Assembly (NCBI RefSeq): GCF_026239655.1
Contig: NZ_JAPIVO010000004.1
Span: forward strand, 558,001-622,000
Direction: 5' to 3'
Origin: Pedobacter sp. MR2016-24
GTDB taxonomy: Bacteria > Bacteroidota > Bacteroidia > Sphingobacteriales > Sphingobacteriaceae
DNA length: 64,000 bases
Program-made: the position numbers and the translations under genes
Notes under the pieces: model-generated
The model's database searches: none
What the model was told of the DNA's origin: nothing
The model's input: only the letters and a program-made list of their open reading frames with translations
In this document: positions 1 through 9,803 of the stretch, piece by piece
Layout: the number at the start of each line of letters is the position of its first letter
How positions within the stretch are numbered: the first letter of the stretch is position 1

Positions 1-1
1 T

Positions 2-2008
2 TCCTGGACCAGGGATTATGCCGTGTTTTCATTTATGCCGATGGTAGACCGGCTGGTGGTCAATGAAAATGACCGTGAGGCTAAATTCAGTCACGCCAAT
101 GAAATAGCAAAACCCAATTATTATAAAGTACAGTTTGATAACCAGATCACCACAGAAATATCCCCAACGGAACGCGGAGCACAGCTGCGGTTTACATATC
201 CTAAAGGAAAAAAGAGCTTTCTGGTTTTAGATGGATATACGGGGATGAGTGGCGTAAAAATATATCCGAAGGAAAATAAGATTACTGGTTACGTACATAA
301 TGGAGAGGGTTTTAAAGAAGGATTCAGGAACTTTTTTGTGATCTGTTTTGATCAGCCATTTCAGGCATATGGCACCTGGGAGAATAAAAGCAACACTGTC
401 AAAGCAGATTCCATTGCTGCGGAAGGACCCGGAAAAGGGGCCTATCTGCAATTTAAAGCCGGCGCCACGGTGCAGGTAAAAGTAGCTTCTTCTTATATCA
501 GTATGGATCAGGCAGCACTGAATCTGAAAACAGAATTAGGTGCTGATAAAAGCCTGGAGCAAACGAAGGCGAAGGCGGGAGTGATATGGAATAAATCATT
601 GGGCAAAGTATTGGTTGAAGGCGGCACAGCAGCGGATAAAGCCACTTTTTACTCTTGTTTTTTCCGGGCCAGTTTGTTCTCCAGGAAATTTTATGAGCTG
701 GATGCCAAAGGACGGCCTTATTATTTCAGTCCTTATGACGGTAAAATCCATAACGGATATATGTATACCGATACTGGTTTCTGGGATACTTTCAGGGCAC
801 AATTCCCGTTGAATACGATTATGCATCCTGAAATGCATGGCAGGTATATGCAGGCTTTACTAGATGCGAATAAACAATGTGGATGGCTGCCCTCCTGGTC
901 CTTCCCAAGTGAAGCCGGCAGTATGATTGGTAACCATGCAATTTCCCTGCTGGCAGATGCCTGGGCAAAAGGAATCAGGACATTTGATCCGAAAGAAGCA
1001 TTGTCCGCTTATTTGCATGAGGCAACCAATAAAGGTCCCTGGGGACCAGCGAACGGTCGTGATGGCTGGAAAGAGTACTTTCAGTTAGGCTATGTTCCTT
1101 ATCCAAAATACAGGGAGGCGACGGCAAAAACACTGGAATATGCTTATGATGATTACTGTGGCTGGCAACTGGCCACAACTACCGGGAATGCATATTATGC
1201 GGGTATATTTGGCAGGCAGATGTACAATTACAAAAATGTATATGATGCCTCTACCAGATTTATGAGAGGCAGGGGGACAGATGGCGCATGGGCACCTAAA
1301 TTTGATCCTGCAGAATGGGGCGGACCTTTTACGGAAGGTAATGCATGGCACTGGCAATGGTCGGTTTTTCAGGATATTGAAGGACTTACCAAACTAATGG
1401 GTGGGGAACAAAACTTTACGGCTAAGCTTGATTCCGTATTCAGTGAACCAAATAGGGTTAACGTAGGATCTTATGGGGGAATGATCCATGAAATGACAGA
1501 AATGGTCATGGCAGATATGGGGCAGTACGCGCATGGGAATCAGCCAATTCAGCACATGGTTTACCTGTATAATTATGCGGGACAGCCCTGGAAGTCCCAG
1601 TATTATGCCCGCAAAGTAATGAGCAAATTATACGATGCTACAGAAAATGGTTATCCCGGAGATGAAGATCAGGGCCAGACCTCTTCCTGGTATGTGTTAA
1701 GTGCGCTGGGTTTTTACAGTGTTACACCCGGAACAGATCAGTACGCTCTGGGCAGTCCTGTATTTAAAAAGACCACCATCAGCCTGGAGAATGGAAAGAA
1801 ATTTATCATTGAAGCACCTGAGAATACGGCTGAAAATGTTTATATCAAATCAGCCACTCTTAATGGAAAAACATACACTGCCAACTTTATCCGGCACAGT
1901 GACCTGGTCAATGGTGGTGTGTTAAAATTAGATATGTCGCCCAAACCGGAGATGAAAAGGGGGCTCTCTGCGGCTGACAAGCCTTTCTCTTTGAGTCAGG
2001 CAAAATAA
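2..2008 (+). CDS. GH92 alpha-mannosidase, 5' end outside window
   Basis: The reading frame is open from base 2 and continues from before the window, so the N-terminus with the signal peptide is missing. The visible 669 codons carry the C-terminal catalytic part of glycoside hydrolase family 92, calcium-dependent exo-alpha-mannosidases of Bacteroidetes. Seen: the YTDTGFWDTFRAQFPL segment near 765-810, the EGNAWHWQW segment near 1334 (family acid position), and GDEDQGQTSSWYV near 1660-1695 (family base Asp region), followed by the usual LGFYSVTPG. These enzymes are exported and trim mannose from N-glycans or yeast mannan. It probably ends a separate operon, because a hairpin follows it and susC has its own promoter. 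Family assignment is firm; linkage specificity is not. Confidence 0.93.
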   Translation, partial: SWTRDYAVFSFMPMVDRLVVNENDREAKFSHANEIAKPNYYKVQFDNQITTEISPTERGAQLRFTYPKGKKSFLVLDGYTGMSGVKIYPKENKITGYVHNGEGFKEGFRNFFVICFDQPFQAYGTWENKSNTVKADSIAAEGPGKGAYLQFKAGATVQVKVASSYISMDQAALNLKTELGADKSLEQTKAKAGVIWNKSLGKVLVEGGTAADKATFYSCFFRASLFSRKFYELDAKGRPYYFSPYDGKIHNGYMYTDTGFWDTFRAQFPLNTIMHPEMHGRYMQALLDANKQCGWLPSWSFPSEAGSMIGNHAISLLADAWAKGIRTFDPKEALSAYLHEATNKGPWGPANGRDGWKEYFQLGYVPYPKYREATAKTLEYAYDDYCGWQLATTTGNAYYAGIFGRQMYNYKNVYDASTRFMRGRGTDGAWAPKFDPAEWGGPFTEGNAWHWQWSVFQDIEGLTKLMGGEQNFTAKLDSVFSEPNRVNVGSYGGMIHEMTEMVMADMGQYAHGNQPIQHMVYLYNYAGQPWKSQYYARKVMSKLYDATENGYPGDEDQGQTSSWYVLSALGFYSVTPGTDQYALGSPVFKKTTISLENGKKFIIEAPENTAENVYIKSATLNGKTYTANFIRHSDLVNGGVLKLDMSPKPEMKRGLSAADKPFSLSQAK

Positions 2009-2019
2009 ATATTCTATGG

Positions 2020-2066
2020 CATGGTGTATGTATGAAAGAAGCTATCCAGCTAATACATACACCATG
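2020..2066. promoter_or_regulatory. 14-bp perfect inverted repeat ending in a start codon
   Basis: The arm CATGGTGTATGTAT at 2020-2033 pairs exactly with 2053-2066. The 19-base loop contains a second small stem (AGCT at 2040-2043 and 2048-2051). The last three paired bases are the preferred ATG of the next gene. It could end GH92 transcription, although no T-run follows, or hide the start codon of the next gene in RNA. Confidence 0.6.
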
Positions 2067-2624
2067 AAGTCCATATCATTTCCTAAAATTAATCTGAAAA
2101 GTCTGAGGTCAGGCCTGAAAGAAGGCTTTCAGCAACTTTCCAAAGGAGGTTTTCAGCGAATCTTTAACCAGATTGATCAGTTAGGGATCAAAAAAGGGGT
2201 TGATCAGATGGGGATCGACAAATTTATCAACCAGTGTGCCTTGCTAGCAGCAGGTTCCGGTGTCATTACCGGTGCTGGCGGACTCTCTACGATGCTGATT
2301 GGTGTGCCGTTGGATATGATTAATGTCATTACCCAGCAATTCAGGGTAACCCTGGCGATCTCTTATCATCAGACCGGCAGTTACCAGCTTCGTTTTGATG
2401 ATTTTTTTAAAGTCGTTGCCGGATCATTGAAAGTAGATACAGGCATGGCAGTATCAAAAAATGTAATGGAGCAGGTGGCCGAAAAGCTGATGGTCAATGT
2501 AGGTTCAAGAACCGCACAGCGCCTGGTGCCTGTTGTAGGAGCCGTTATCGGTGGCTCCGTTAACTACTTGTTCATTAAAAAGGTGGCAGCATCAATAAAA
2601 GAGATAGGTCCGGCGAGAAAATAA
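2064..2624 (+). CDS. EcsC-like family protein
   Basis: This is a 186-residue protein if started at the ATG at 2064; an in-frame ATG at 2016 would add 16 unremarkable residues. I prefer 2064 because the lysine-rich start MKSISFPKINLKSLR fits a membrane-facing N-terminus. The centre (LLAAGSGVITGAGGLSTML) and especially the C-terminal VPVVGAVIGGSVNYLFIKKV match the EcsC family, whose biochemical role is not settled; in Bacillus it accompanies an ABC transporter. No ABC genes are nearby here. It has no signal peptide, and its hydrophobic stretches suggest peripheral or inner-membrane association. Its start codon is the end of a perfect hairpin, an unusual arrangement. Confidence 0.72.
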   Translation: MKSISFPKINLKSLRSGLKEGFQQLSKGGFQRIFNQIDQLGIKKGVDQMGIDKFINQCALLAAGSGVITGAGGLSTMLIGVPLDMINVITQQFRVTLAISYHQTGSYQLRFDDFFKVVAGSLKVDTGMAVSKNVMEQVAEKLMVNVGSRTAQRLVPVVGAVIGGSVNYLFIKKVAASIKEIGPARK

Positions 2625-2703
2625 GATCATTTGTATTAAAATTCATTTAAATTTAGGGCGACCAATATAATTTATCCCTTAGCATCCGGGGTTGCCTGTT
2701 AAA

Positions 2704-4551
2704 ATGAATAGATTTTTTCAAATAGTACTAACAGCTTGTATCTTATCGGCTGTATTCCATCATCATGTAATTGCCCAGCAGCCGGTACGTATTGAAGACC
2801 AGCAACCACATCATTTTATTTCATTTGCAGAGATGGAGTATCTGGAGGACAAAACGAACAGACTTACCTTTACTGATATCCTGAGATCCAATGTTCATTT
2901 CAAGGTAAACACAAAACATATTCCCAAAAATTTCAATACAGGTTCTTCCTATTGGTACCGCTTTAAAATTATACATACTGCCCGTTCCAAAAAAAACTGG
3001 ATCCTTGAGTTTTTTGATCAGTCCATTGACCAGGTTAGCCTCTATGCACCTGATTCAGCGGGCCGCTATCATGTGCATTATTTTGGCACCAGATATCCCT
3101 TCAATAAAAGAGTCTATCAGCATAAAAATTTCATTTATAATCTTGATAATGATACTGACAAGGAGTTCACCTACTATGTGAAATTGAAATCTTCACAATC
3201 TGTCGGTGCCATCATTGCCCTAAGAGATATAAACTGGTTTTTCAAATATGCATTAAATGAGTACCTTATTTTTGGGTTATTCTATGGAATGGTGACTGTT
3301 TTCAGTCTCTATAACCTGTTGATGTTCTTTGCGATCAGGCAGAAGCAGTACCTGTATTATGTAGTTTACAATTTAAGTATAGGACTGTATGAGATGAGTA
3401 GTGATGGCCTGGCTTTCCAGTACCTGTGGCCGCATTCACCACTTTGGAATGAGTACGGCTATGGTCTCGCGCTGTTTCTGAGCAGTATTTTTGCTTTGTT
3501 ATTCACGCTCAGTTTCCTGTCTGTCAAAAAACGGGCACCTCAGTTTTACAAACTGATTATCCTGGTCATGATCGCCAGGGCAGTATTCTTTGTCGCCTGC
3601 CTCTTCAACAAAGATCTTTTTGGCCTGAAACTGGTAGAGTTTATTCCTTTAATGGCTGCTTATGTCACCGGTATTTATATTCTTCGGGGCAATTACAAAC
3701 CTGCGAGGTTTTTTGTGCTGGGTTATACCTTTCTCGTTATCGGTTTTGTCATCAAAATTCTGCTGCTGATTGAGGCACCATGGCTGCCATACGGACCCAT
3801 CACTTATTACAGTTTAAGTATCTGTTTCGTGATTGAAATGATCTTCGTTTCCTTTGCAATTGGTGAAAGCATCAGGAGCCTGAGAAAAAAAGAAGTTGAA
3901 GCACAAAAAGAAGTCATTAGTCAGCTTCAGATCAATGAGGCTTTAAAAGACACCCTTAATACAGAACTGAATACGCTGGTGATTGAGCGCACAAAAGAAG
4001 TGAGCGATAAAGCCGCTATTATTGAAAAGCAGAATCAGGAAATCACCCTGATGAATGCCATGCTGGAAAAAGATAACCAGGAGCTGCATGAAAACATCGA
4101 AAAGGTGAGCAGGGCACGGGTAATGTCGGATGAAGTTGATTTTGCCGAGTTCAGCAAAATCTATCCGGATCGCGAAACCTGTTTCAAATTTCTTTCTGAA
4201 TTGAAGTGGACTGACGGTTATGCCTGTAAGAAATGTGGCAATACCCAATATCTTGCCGGCTTCCTGCCCTACAGCAGGCGCTGTACAAAATGTGGCTATG
4301 ATGAATCTGTCATTGCACATACCATTTTTCAGAATAGCAGGATCCCTATCAATAAAGGATTTTATATGCTCTTCCTGGTCTACTCTACTAAGGGAAAAAT
4401 ATCCTCGCACAAACTATCCGAACTTTTGCTCATCCGCCAGAGTACCTGCTGGGCCTATAACAGCAAAATGCAAAAGATACTGGCAGAGCGTAAAAAGGAA
4501 TTGAAAAATGCCGGGCAGGCGGGCTGGAGTATGCTAGTACTCGAAAACTAA
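2704..4551 (+). CDS. 7TM-DISM sensor fused to IS1595-type zinc ribbon
   Basis: The 615-residue protein starts at ATG 2704; a TTG at 2692 is also in frame, but the ATG places a signal peptide (MNRFFQIVLTACILSAVFHH) at the very N-terminus. In order: a periplasmic 7TMR-DISM extracellular domain (about 30-165), seven hydrophobic helices (about 185-395), a coiled coil (about 395-470) and a C-terminal segment resembling the N-terminal region of IS1595-family transposases. That segment has a zinc ribbon (Cys508, Cys511, Cys527, Cys530) and the following helical part (TIFQNSRIPINKGFYMLFL), but the catalytic DDE domain is absent. Ordinary 7TM-DISM proteins end in kinase, cyclase or HTH outputs. Here the ribbon probably serves as the DNA- or protein-binding output (inference). 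The partner ligand is unknown. Confidence 0.85.
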   Translation: MNRFFQIVLTACILSAVFHHHVIAQQPVRIEDQQPHHFISFAEMEYLEDKTNRLTFTDILRSNVHFKVNTKHIPKNFNTGSSYWYRFKIIHTARSKKNWILEFFDQSIDQVSLYAPDSAGRYHVHYFGTRYPFNKRVYQHKNFIYNLDNDTDKEFTYYVKLKSSQSVGAIIALRDINWFFKYALNEYLIFGLFYGMVTVFSLYNLLMFFAIRQKQYLYYVVYNLSIGLYEMSSDGLAFQYLWPHSPLWNEYGYGLALFLSSIFALLFTLSFLSVKKRAPQFYKLIILVMIARAVFFVACLFNKDLFGLKLVEFIPLMAAYVTGIYILRGNYKPARFFVLGYTFLVIGFVIKILLLIEAPWLPYGPITYYSLSICFVIEMIFVSFAIGESIRSLRKKEVEAQKEVISQLQINEALKDTLNTELNTLVIERTKEVSDKAAIIEKQNQEITLMNAMLEKDNQELHENIEKVSRARVMSDEVDFAEFSKIYPDRETCFKFLSELKWTDGYACKKCGNTQYLAGFLPYSRRCTKCGYDESVIAHTIFQNSRIPINKGFYMLFLVYSTKGKISSHKLSELLLIRQSTCWAYNSKMQKILAERKKELKNAGQAGWSMLVLEN

Positions 4552-4718
4552 ATATTTTTTTACACAATTTTTAATGTCTTTAAACCGTATCAGACCGGAA
4601 AAGGGCAATGGCCTAACTGTATCTTAATCAGGCATAAATTCTCTTTTAGGCTTGTGTTTTAAACGTATTAAAATTATTGTAAGTTATTGTTTTACAGTTA
4701 TTTAACGATATTTTTCTC

Positions 4719-4749
4719 TTGGTATTATAATATAATTGAAATAGTTTTG
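4719..4749 (+). promoter_or_regulatory. Bacteroidetes-type promoter of the susC operon
   Basis: TTG at 4719-4721, a 20-base spacer and TAGTTTTG at 4742-4749 match the Bacteroidetes primary-sigma consensus exactly. Transcription would start near 4756, leaving a leader of about 28 bases before susC. Confidence 0.7.
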
Positions 4750-4783
4750 GGTAAAACCAAATGTAAATTATAAACCAAAAAAG

Positions 4784-7700
4784 ATGAAGAAGGGAATTTC
4801 AATTCTTATTATTCTTGTGCTGACAAGCTATGTACTGTCTTTTGCTCAGGACCGTACAGTAAAAGGTGTTGTGAAGGACAAAGGAGGTTCACCAATACCT
4901 GGTGTATCTGTTAAAGTTAAAAATTCAAATACAGGTGCTTCTACAGGACAGAAAGGTGAATACGCTATTGTTGTCGGACAAAATGCAGTGCTGATTTATT
5001 CTGCTGTAGGTTTTACGCCACAGGAGATCCCGGTAAATAACCGGACTGAAATCAATCTTTCTTTAAATGATGATGTGCAGGGTTTATCAGAAGTAGTCGT
5101 GATCGGTTATGGAACTGCACAGAAAAAAGATGTTACCGGAGCAATTTCGAGTATCAGGGCAACACGGCTGGAGAATGAGAATCCACAAAGTGTGGCAGAT
5201 ATTTTAAAGGGCAATATTGCCGGTCTGAGTGTTGGCCTCGAAACCAGCGCAAAGGGTGGTGGCAGTCTGCTGGTGAGGGGTAAAACAACGCTGAGTGCAG
5301 GAACATCTCCTTTAATTGTATTGGATGGCGTTATCTATAACGGGCAGCTGTCTGACATCAATCCCAATGATATTGAATCTGTAGATGTATTGAAAGATGC
5401 CAGTTCACTGGCTGTTTTTGGTGCAAAAGCGGCTACCGGTGTAGTGGCCGTGACGACTAAAAAAGGGAAAGGAGACACACCCACAATCACTTTGAATACG
5501 AATTTCGGTATCGCCGAGCTTGCCCAGAATATGAGGCCGTATTCGCCACAGGGTTTCCTGGATTGGCGTGCAGATGTGATGCGCAGTGGTGCAACAACAG
5601 CGTCGTATTTATATAATAATCCGGATAATCTCCCGGAAGGCGTAACACTCACACAATGGCTGAATGGTCAGAGTGGTGATCCAACAGATTTATGGTTAAA
5701 CAGACTCGGACTGCTGGCGAATGAGAAAGCGAATTACAGAGATGATAAATCGGTTAACTGGTATGATGAGATTTTCAGAAAGGGACTGCGTCAGGATCAT
5801 ACACTGAGTGTTTCGGGTAAAAAAAGTGATGTAACTTATTACATGTCCTTAGGTTATCTTAAAAATGAAAACCTGATCAAAGGTGGCGAATTCAGCACCG
5901 TAAGATCGCGGATTAACCTCGAAGCGCAGGCAGCTAAGTTTTTAACGCTGGGTATGAATGTGCAGTATGCACAACGTGATGAAGGGGCAATTGAGGCTGA
6001 CTGGTCGCAGCTGGTCAACCTTTCTCCTTATGGTGACATGTATAACGCAGATGGATCTTTAAGAAGAATCCCTACGGATGATAATGGACTAAATGCTAGA
6101 AATCCATTTCTGGACATGACTTATAATGATAAAATGGACAAGCAAAATACCTTGTTCGCAAGTCTGTATGCAAAAACAAAACTCCCATTTGGCATCACCT
6201 ATCAGCTGAACTTTAGTCCGGGAATTGATATGTACCGGACCTTCAATTACAGGTCTTCGAAAAATCCCAATGTAAATACAGTAGGGGGACAAGTAACCCG
6301 CGCAAACGAAACACAGTACAACTGGCAGCTGGATAACCTGCTGAAATGGAATAAAACCATCGCAGATATCCATAATTTCGATGTGACCTTATTAGCGAAT
6401 ACGGAAAAATTTCAGACCTGGTGGACAGAAGCAGGGAACCAGGGATTTGTTCCGGGAGATGTGCTCGGCTACCATAATATTTCCAGTGGAGTTCTGGCTA
6501 CAGTAAATAGCGAAGATAAGATCTATACCGGCGATGCACTGATGGCGAGGTTAAACTATAGCCTGAAACAACGTTATAATTTAACACTGTCTGTCCGCAG
6601 GGACGGTTATTCAGTATTTGGTATCAATGCCAAAAGAGCTACTTTCCCTTCCGCTGCATTCGCCTGGAGCTTCACAGAAGAATCCTTCATGAAGTCGGTT
6701 AGCTGGTTAAACTATGGAAAACTGCGCGTTTCTTACGGTATCAACGGGAACAGGGATTTACGTAATCCCGATAACAATACCATCGATCCTTATGCGGCAT
6801 TAAATCAGCTGGTTGTCGACAAGTATCAGACTGTCAACGGGAGTGGAGCGGCATCGGATGTGAATACCGTGGTGATTGGTAACCGGCTGCCCAATCCAAA
6901 CCTGAAATGGGAGCAGACCGCATCATTGAATGTGGGGCTGGACTTCTCTGTGTTGAAAGAAAGAATCAGCGGCTCTGTGGATGTGTACAATAAAAAGACA
7001 ACAGATTTGCTGGTGCGGCCTACAGTGACCAGCGTTACCGGTTATCAGAATGTTTATTCCAACCTCGCTGAAGTCAACAATAAAGGTTTAGAGATTACGC
7101 TCAACAGCCAGAACATTACAGATGGCAAAATTAAATGGAACAGCAGTTTCAATTTTGCATTGAACAGGAACAAAATCGTTAAACTGGCTACTACAGCCAA
7201 TGAGCCGGGAAATGGCTGGTTTATCGGTCAGGATATCGACGTGATCTGGGATTACAAAATCCTGGGTGTCTGGCAGGAAAATGAAATAGCCGAAGCCAAT
7301 AAATTCAATAAAGGAATCAAGGCGGGCGATTTCAAACTGGAAGATACGGATGGTAACTATGTTTATACCGAGGCGGACAAGCAGTTTCAGGGATATAAAA
7401 CACCACGTTTCACCTGGTCGTTAAGAAATGAGTTCAATATTTACAAAAGTTTCGATTTCTCTTTCCTGCTGATCTCTAACTGGGGACAGTATAAACAATA
7501 CGATCAGGCTAAAAATCAGCCCGGAAGCGTAGGTTTCGCCCGTCAGACTTCCTATCAGATCCCTTACTGGACTCCTGCTAATCCCATTAACGATTACGCG
7601 AGGCTGAATTCAGGAGCCAGCGGAACCAGTTTCAGTGTATTTAGAAAAAACTCCTTTATAAGGTTAAATACAATTGCACTGGCTTATACGCTTCCTGCAA

Positions 7701-7852
7701 ATCTGCTCAGCAGCATCAGGGTTAAAAGTGCTAAAGTATATATGAACGTAAACAACGCTGCCGTGTATGCAACGGACTGGAATTTCTGGGATCCTCAGAA
7801 TAACGGACCTACACCAAGATATTATACACTGGGCCTAAATGTTTCTCTATAA
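4784..7852 (+). CDS. SusC/RagA-type TonB-linked outer membrane protein
   Basis: This is the outer-membrane pore of the glycan importer, 1022 residues. Residues 1-22 are a signal peptide ending in SFAQ. They are followed by a carboxypeptidase-regulatory-like domain (about 25-100), a TonB-box-like stretch (SEVVVIGYGTAQKKDVTGA), the plug domain (about 110-230) and a long beta-barrel. In known Sus systems SusC forms a lidded channel with SusD and takes energy from TonB/ExbBD. It is the first gene of the operon behind a well-formed promoter, and susD begins 10 bases after its stop. No extended N-terminal STN domain is seen, so direct anti-sigma signalling is unlikely. The substrate is suggested only by neighbours. 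Confidence 0.95.
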   Translation: MKKGISILIILVLTSYVLSFAQDRTVKGVVKDKGGSPIPGVSVKVKNSNTGASTGQKGEYAIVVGQNAVLIYSAVGFTPQEIPVNNRTEINLSLNDDVQGLSEVVVIGYGTAQKKDVTGAISSIRATRLENENPQSVADILKGNIAGLSVGLETSAKGGGSLLVRGKTTLSAGTSPLIVLDGVIYNGQLSDINPNDIESVDVLKDASSLAVFGAKAATGVVAVTTKKGKGDTPTITLNTNFGIAELAQNMRPYSPQGFLDWRADVMRSGATTASYLYNNPDNLPEGVTLTQWLNGQSGDPTDLWLNRLGLLANEKANYRDDKSVNWYDEIFRKGLRQDHTLSVSGKKSDVTYYMSLGYLKNENLIKGGEFSTVRSRINLEAQAAKFLTLGMNVQYAQRDEGAIEADWSQLVNLSPYGDMYNADGSLRRIPTDDNGLNARNPFLDMTYNDKMDKQNTLFASLYAKTKLPFGITYQLNFSPGIDMYRTFNYRSSKNPNVNTVGGQVTRANETQYNWQLDNLLKWNKTIADIHNFDVTLLANTEKFQTWWTEAGNQGFVPGDVLGYHNISSGVLATVNSEDKIYTGDALMARLNYSLKQRYNLTLSVRRDGYSVFGINAKRATFPSAAFAWSFTEESFMKSVSWLNYGKLRVSYGINGNRDLRNPDNNTIDPYAALNQLVVDKYQTVNGSGAASDVNTVVIGNRLPNPNLKWEQTASLNVGLDFSVLKERISGSVDVYNKKTTDLLVRPTVTSVTGYQNVYSNLAEVNNKGLEITLNSQNITDGKIKWNSSFNFALNRNKIVKLATTANEPGNGWFIGQDIDVIWDYKILGVWQENEIAEANKFNKGIKAGDFKLEDTDGNYVYTEADKQFQGYKTPRFTWSLRNEFNIYKSFDFSFLLISNWGQYKQYDQAKNQPGSVGFARQTSYQIPYWTPANPINDYARLNSGASGTSFSVFRKNSFIRLNTIALAYTLPANLLSSIRVKSAKVYMNVNNAAVYATDWNFWDPQNNGPTPRYYTLGLNVSL

Positions 7853-7862
7853 TAATTTGAAA

Positions 7863-9734
7863 ATGAAATCTAAACCTACAAAAATCTACATATTACTGTT
7901 ATCCGCCCTGATCGTTTCGGGAAGTTGCAAAAAAAGCAACCTGGATTCAGATCAATTGTCTCAGTATTCGCCCACCAATCTGGATAATGTTGCCGCGTTG
8001 AGAGGCTCTTTAAATGCACTGGGTGCCAACGTACGCCAGGAATATTTTGGTGATTCTGCACCAATGCTCACAGAATCCATCTTTTCTGATGTGGCTGTAG
8101 ACGGGACTACCGATAAAAATACACCCGCGCAGGATCTGATTACACGCATCACTCCTGATGCAAACCTGAACAGTGATGATTATACCAAGGTAGGATGGTA
8201 CTGGGAACAGGAATTCCGCGGAGTCCGATTCGCAAATACAATTGTTTCCAATATTGAAAGGCCTGTGTATAGCTCCCAGGCAGAAAAAGACATCATTTTG
8301 GGTTCTGCTTATTTCTACCGTGCTTATCATTATTACAGGTTAGTGCACCAGTTTGGTGATGTGCCCTTATTGCTGACAGATCTTGATTCGCCAAGAGATG
8401 ATTTCTACTCTACTAAAAGAGAGGTGATCCTGACTAAAATGAAAGCAGATCTTGAATTTGCAGAAGGTGTGCTGACGGACAATGTGAACCGTGGAGAAGT
8501 AACCAAAGGTGCTGTGAGTCACCTGCTGACCAAAATCAACCTCGCTCTGGGTAAGTTCGATGATGCCATTACCTCCGCAAATAATGTATTGAATGGTAGC
8601 CGGTATGGATTAATGGCTACCCGTTTTGGGAGTACCGCTGCGGATGCCACTAAAAACGTGATCTGGGATTTACACCGGATGGACAATAAATCCCTTCCAA
8701 ACAACAGGGAAGGTATCTTCCTGGTAATTGACAGGGAAAGCATTCCGGGTTTTACCAAATTGGGTTCTCAGTTAATGCGAAATACGGTTCCTGCATGGCA
8801 TTTTGCCAACGTTAAAACACCTTCAGGAGCTACAGCTTTAACAGATGCGATCTCTGCAGAAATTCCGCTGACCAGAATGTACGGTCGTGGTATCGGCAGA
8901 TATCGTGGTACGCCGTACAGTACAAAATATATCTGGACAGACAATACGGACTACAGACATGCGAAAGGCATGTGGATGGATATGACTGACCTGGTGTATA
9001 ACAATCCAGCCTTAAAAACCTCTAAAAATGAAGCAGATAAAGCTTTATACGGGAAACCATTAGTGCAGTACAACAGTACGAATGTAGCTGCCAGGTTCCA
9101 GAATGGTGCTTTGGATACGATACGCCATTGGTTTGGCTGGCCACATTACAAGGTATTTATCAACTCTACCAATGCCCTGGCAAATGATCCTTACTGGACT
9201 CCGCCTCGTGGTACAAATACGGATTGGTATGTGTTCAGAGCAGCAGAAACTTATTTACTGAGGGCAGAAGCTTATTATTGGAAAGGTGATCTTGGGCTTG
9301 CTATGGCAGATATCAACACCGTGAGAGCGCGTGCCAATGCTACCTTGTTGACAGATGTGAGTCAGATCACTATTGGAACTATCCTTGATGAGCGTGCCAG
9401 AGAATTGTATTGGGAAGAACCCCGCAAAACTGAGCTGACCCGCATCGCTTATATCTTTGCATTGACAGGTAAATCAGCCTATAATGGCAAAAATTATAAC
9501 CTCGCTAATTTTTCTGACAATAACTTTTTCTATGACAGGATTATGGAGAAAAATGATTTTTATAAAAATCAGGTGCCTACCTTACAAGGAGTGAATTACC
9601 GGATTGCACCTTATCATGTATTATGGCCGGTACCAATCAGTGCGCAGCGTTTTAACGTAAACGGAAGGATCAATCAGAATAAAGGTTATGCAGGATTTGA
9701 GGCCAATGTACCTGCGCTGGATCAACTTCCTTAA
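7863..9734 (+). CDS. SusD/RagB-type glycan-binding lipoprotein
   Basis: The 623-residue lipoprotein is started at ATG 7863, because an upstream in-frame start at 7839 would overlap susC and spoil the signal sequence. The N-terminus MKSKPTKIYILLLSALIVSG ends in a lipobox with Cys22, so it is lipid-anchored at the cell surface. The SusD fold is visible from the helical N-terminal part (ILGSAYFYRAYHYYRLVHQFGDVPLL, a TPR-like element) and the C-terminal ERARELYWEEPRKTELTRI and PYHVLWPVPISAQRFN signatures. It acts as the lid of the SusC channel and captures oligosaccharides. Co-transcription with susC is very likely given the spacing. Confidence 0.95.
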   Translation: MKSKPTKIYILLLSALIVSGSCKKSNLDSDQLSQYSPTNLDNVAALRGSLNALGANVRQEYFGDSAPMLTESIFSDVAVDGTTDKNTPAQDLITRITPDANLNSDDYTKVGWYWEQEFRGVRFANTIVSNIERPVYSSQAEKDIILGSAYFYRAYHYYRLVHQFGDVPLLLTDLDSPRDDFYSTKREVILTKMKADLEFAEGVLTDNVNRGEVTKGAVSHLLTKINLALGKFDDAITSANNVLNGSRYGLMATRFGSTAADATKNVIWDLHRMDNKSLPNNREGIFLVIDRESIPGFTKLGSQLMRNTVPAWHFANVKTPSGATALTDAISAEIPLTRMYGRGIGRYRGTPYSTKYIWTDNTDYRHAKGMWMDMTDLVYNNPALKTSKNEADKALYGKPLVQYNSTNVAARFQNGALDTIRHWFGWPHYKVFINSTNALANDPYWTPPRGTNTDWYVFRAAETYLLRAEAYYWKGDLGLAMADINTVRARANATLLTDVSQITIGTILDERARELYWEEPRKTELTRIAYIFALTGKSAYNGKNYNLANFSDNNFFYDRIMEKNDFYKNQVPTLQGVNYRIAPYHVLWPVPISAQRFNVNGRINQNKGYAGFEANVPALDQLP

Positions 9735-9771
9735 TCCAAAATTTATGTTAATTTTACTATTGAGGATAAAA

Positions 9772-9803
9772 ATTGTCCTGCCGGCATTACACGGCAGGAC
9801 AAT
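9772..9803. terminator. 12-bp perfect hairpin between susD and the GH2 gene
   Basis: ATTGTCCTGCCG at 9772-9783 pairs exactly with 9792-9803 around an 8-base loop. The T-run that follows is short and about ten bases away, so it may reduce rather than end transcription, setting lower enzyme than SusCD levels, or mark an RNA processing site. Confidence 0.6.

Noticed and set aside
3943..4410. 155-codon frame on the minus strand within the sensor gene
   Set aside because: Antisense to a gene with clear domains; its translation has no recognisable features.
4130..4551. Possible IS1595 insertion-sequence fragment
   Set aside because: The zinc-ribbon sequence is in frame with the membrane sensor and ends naturally with it. 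No terminal inverted repeats, target duplication or DDE domain are visible, so I treat it as a domain fusion.
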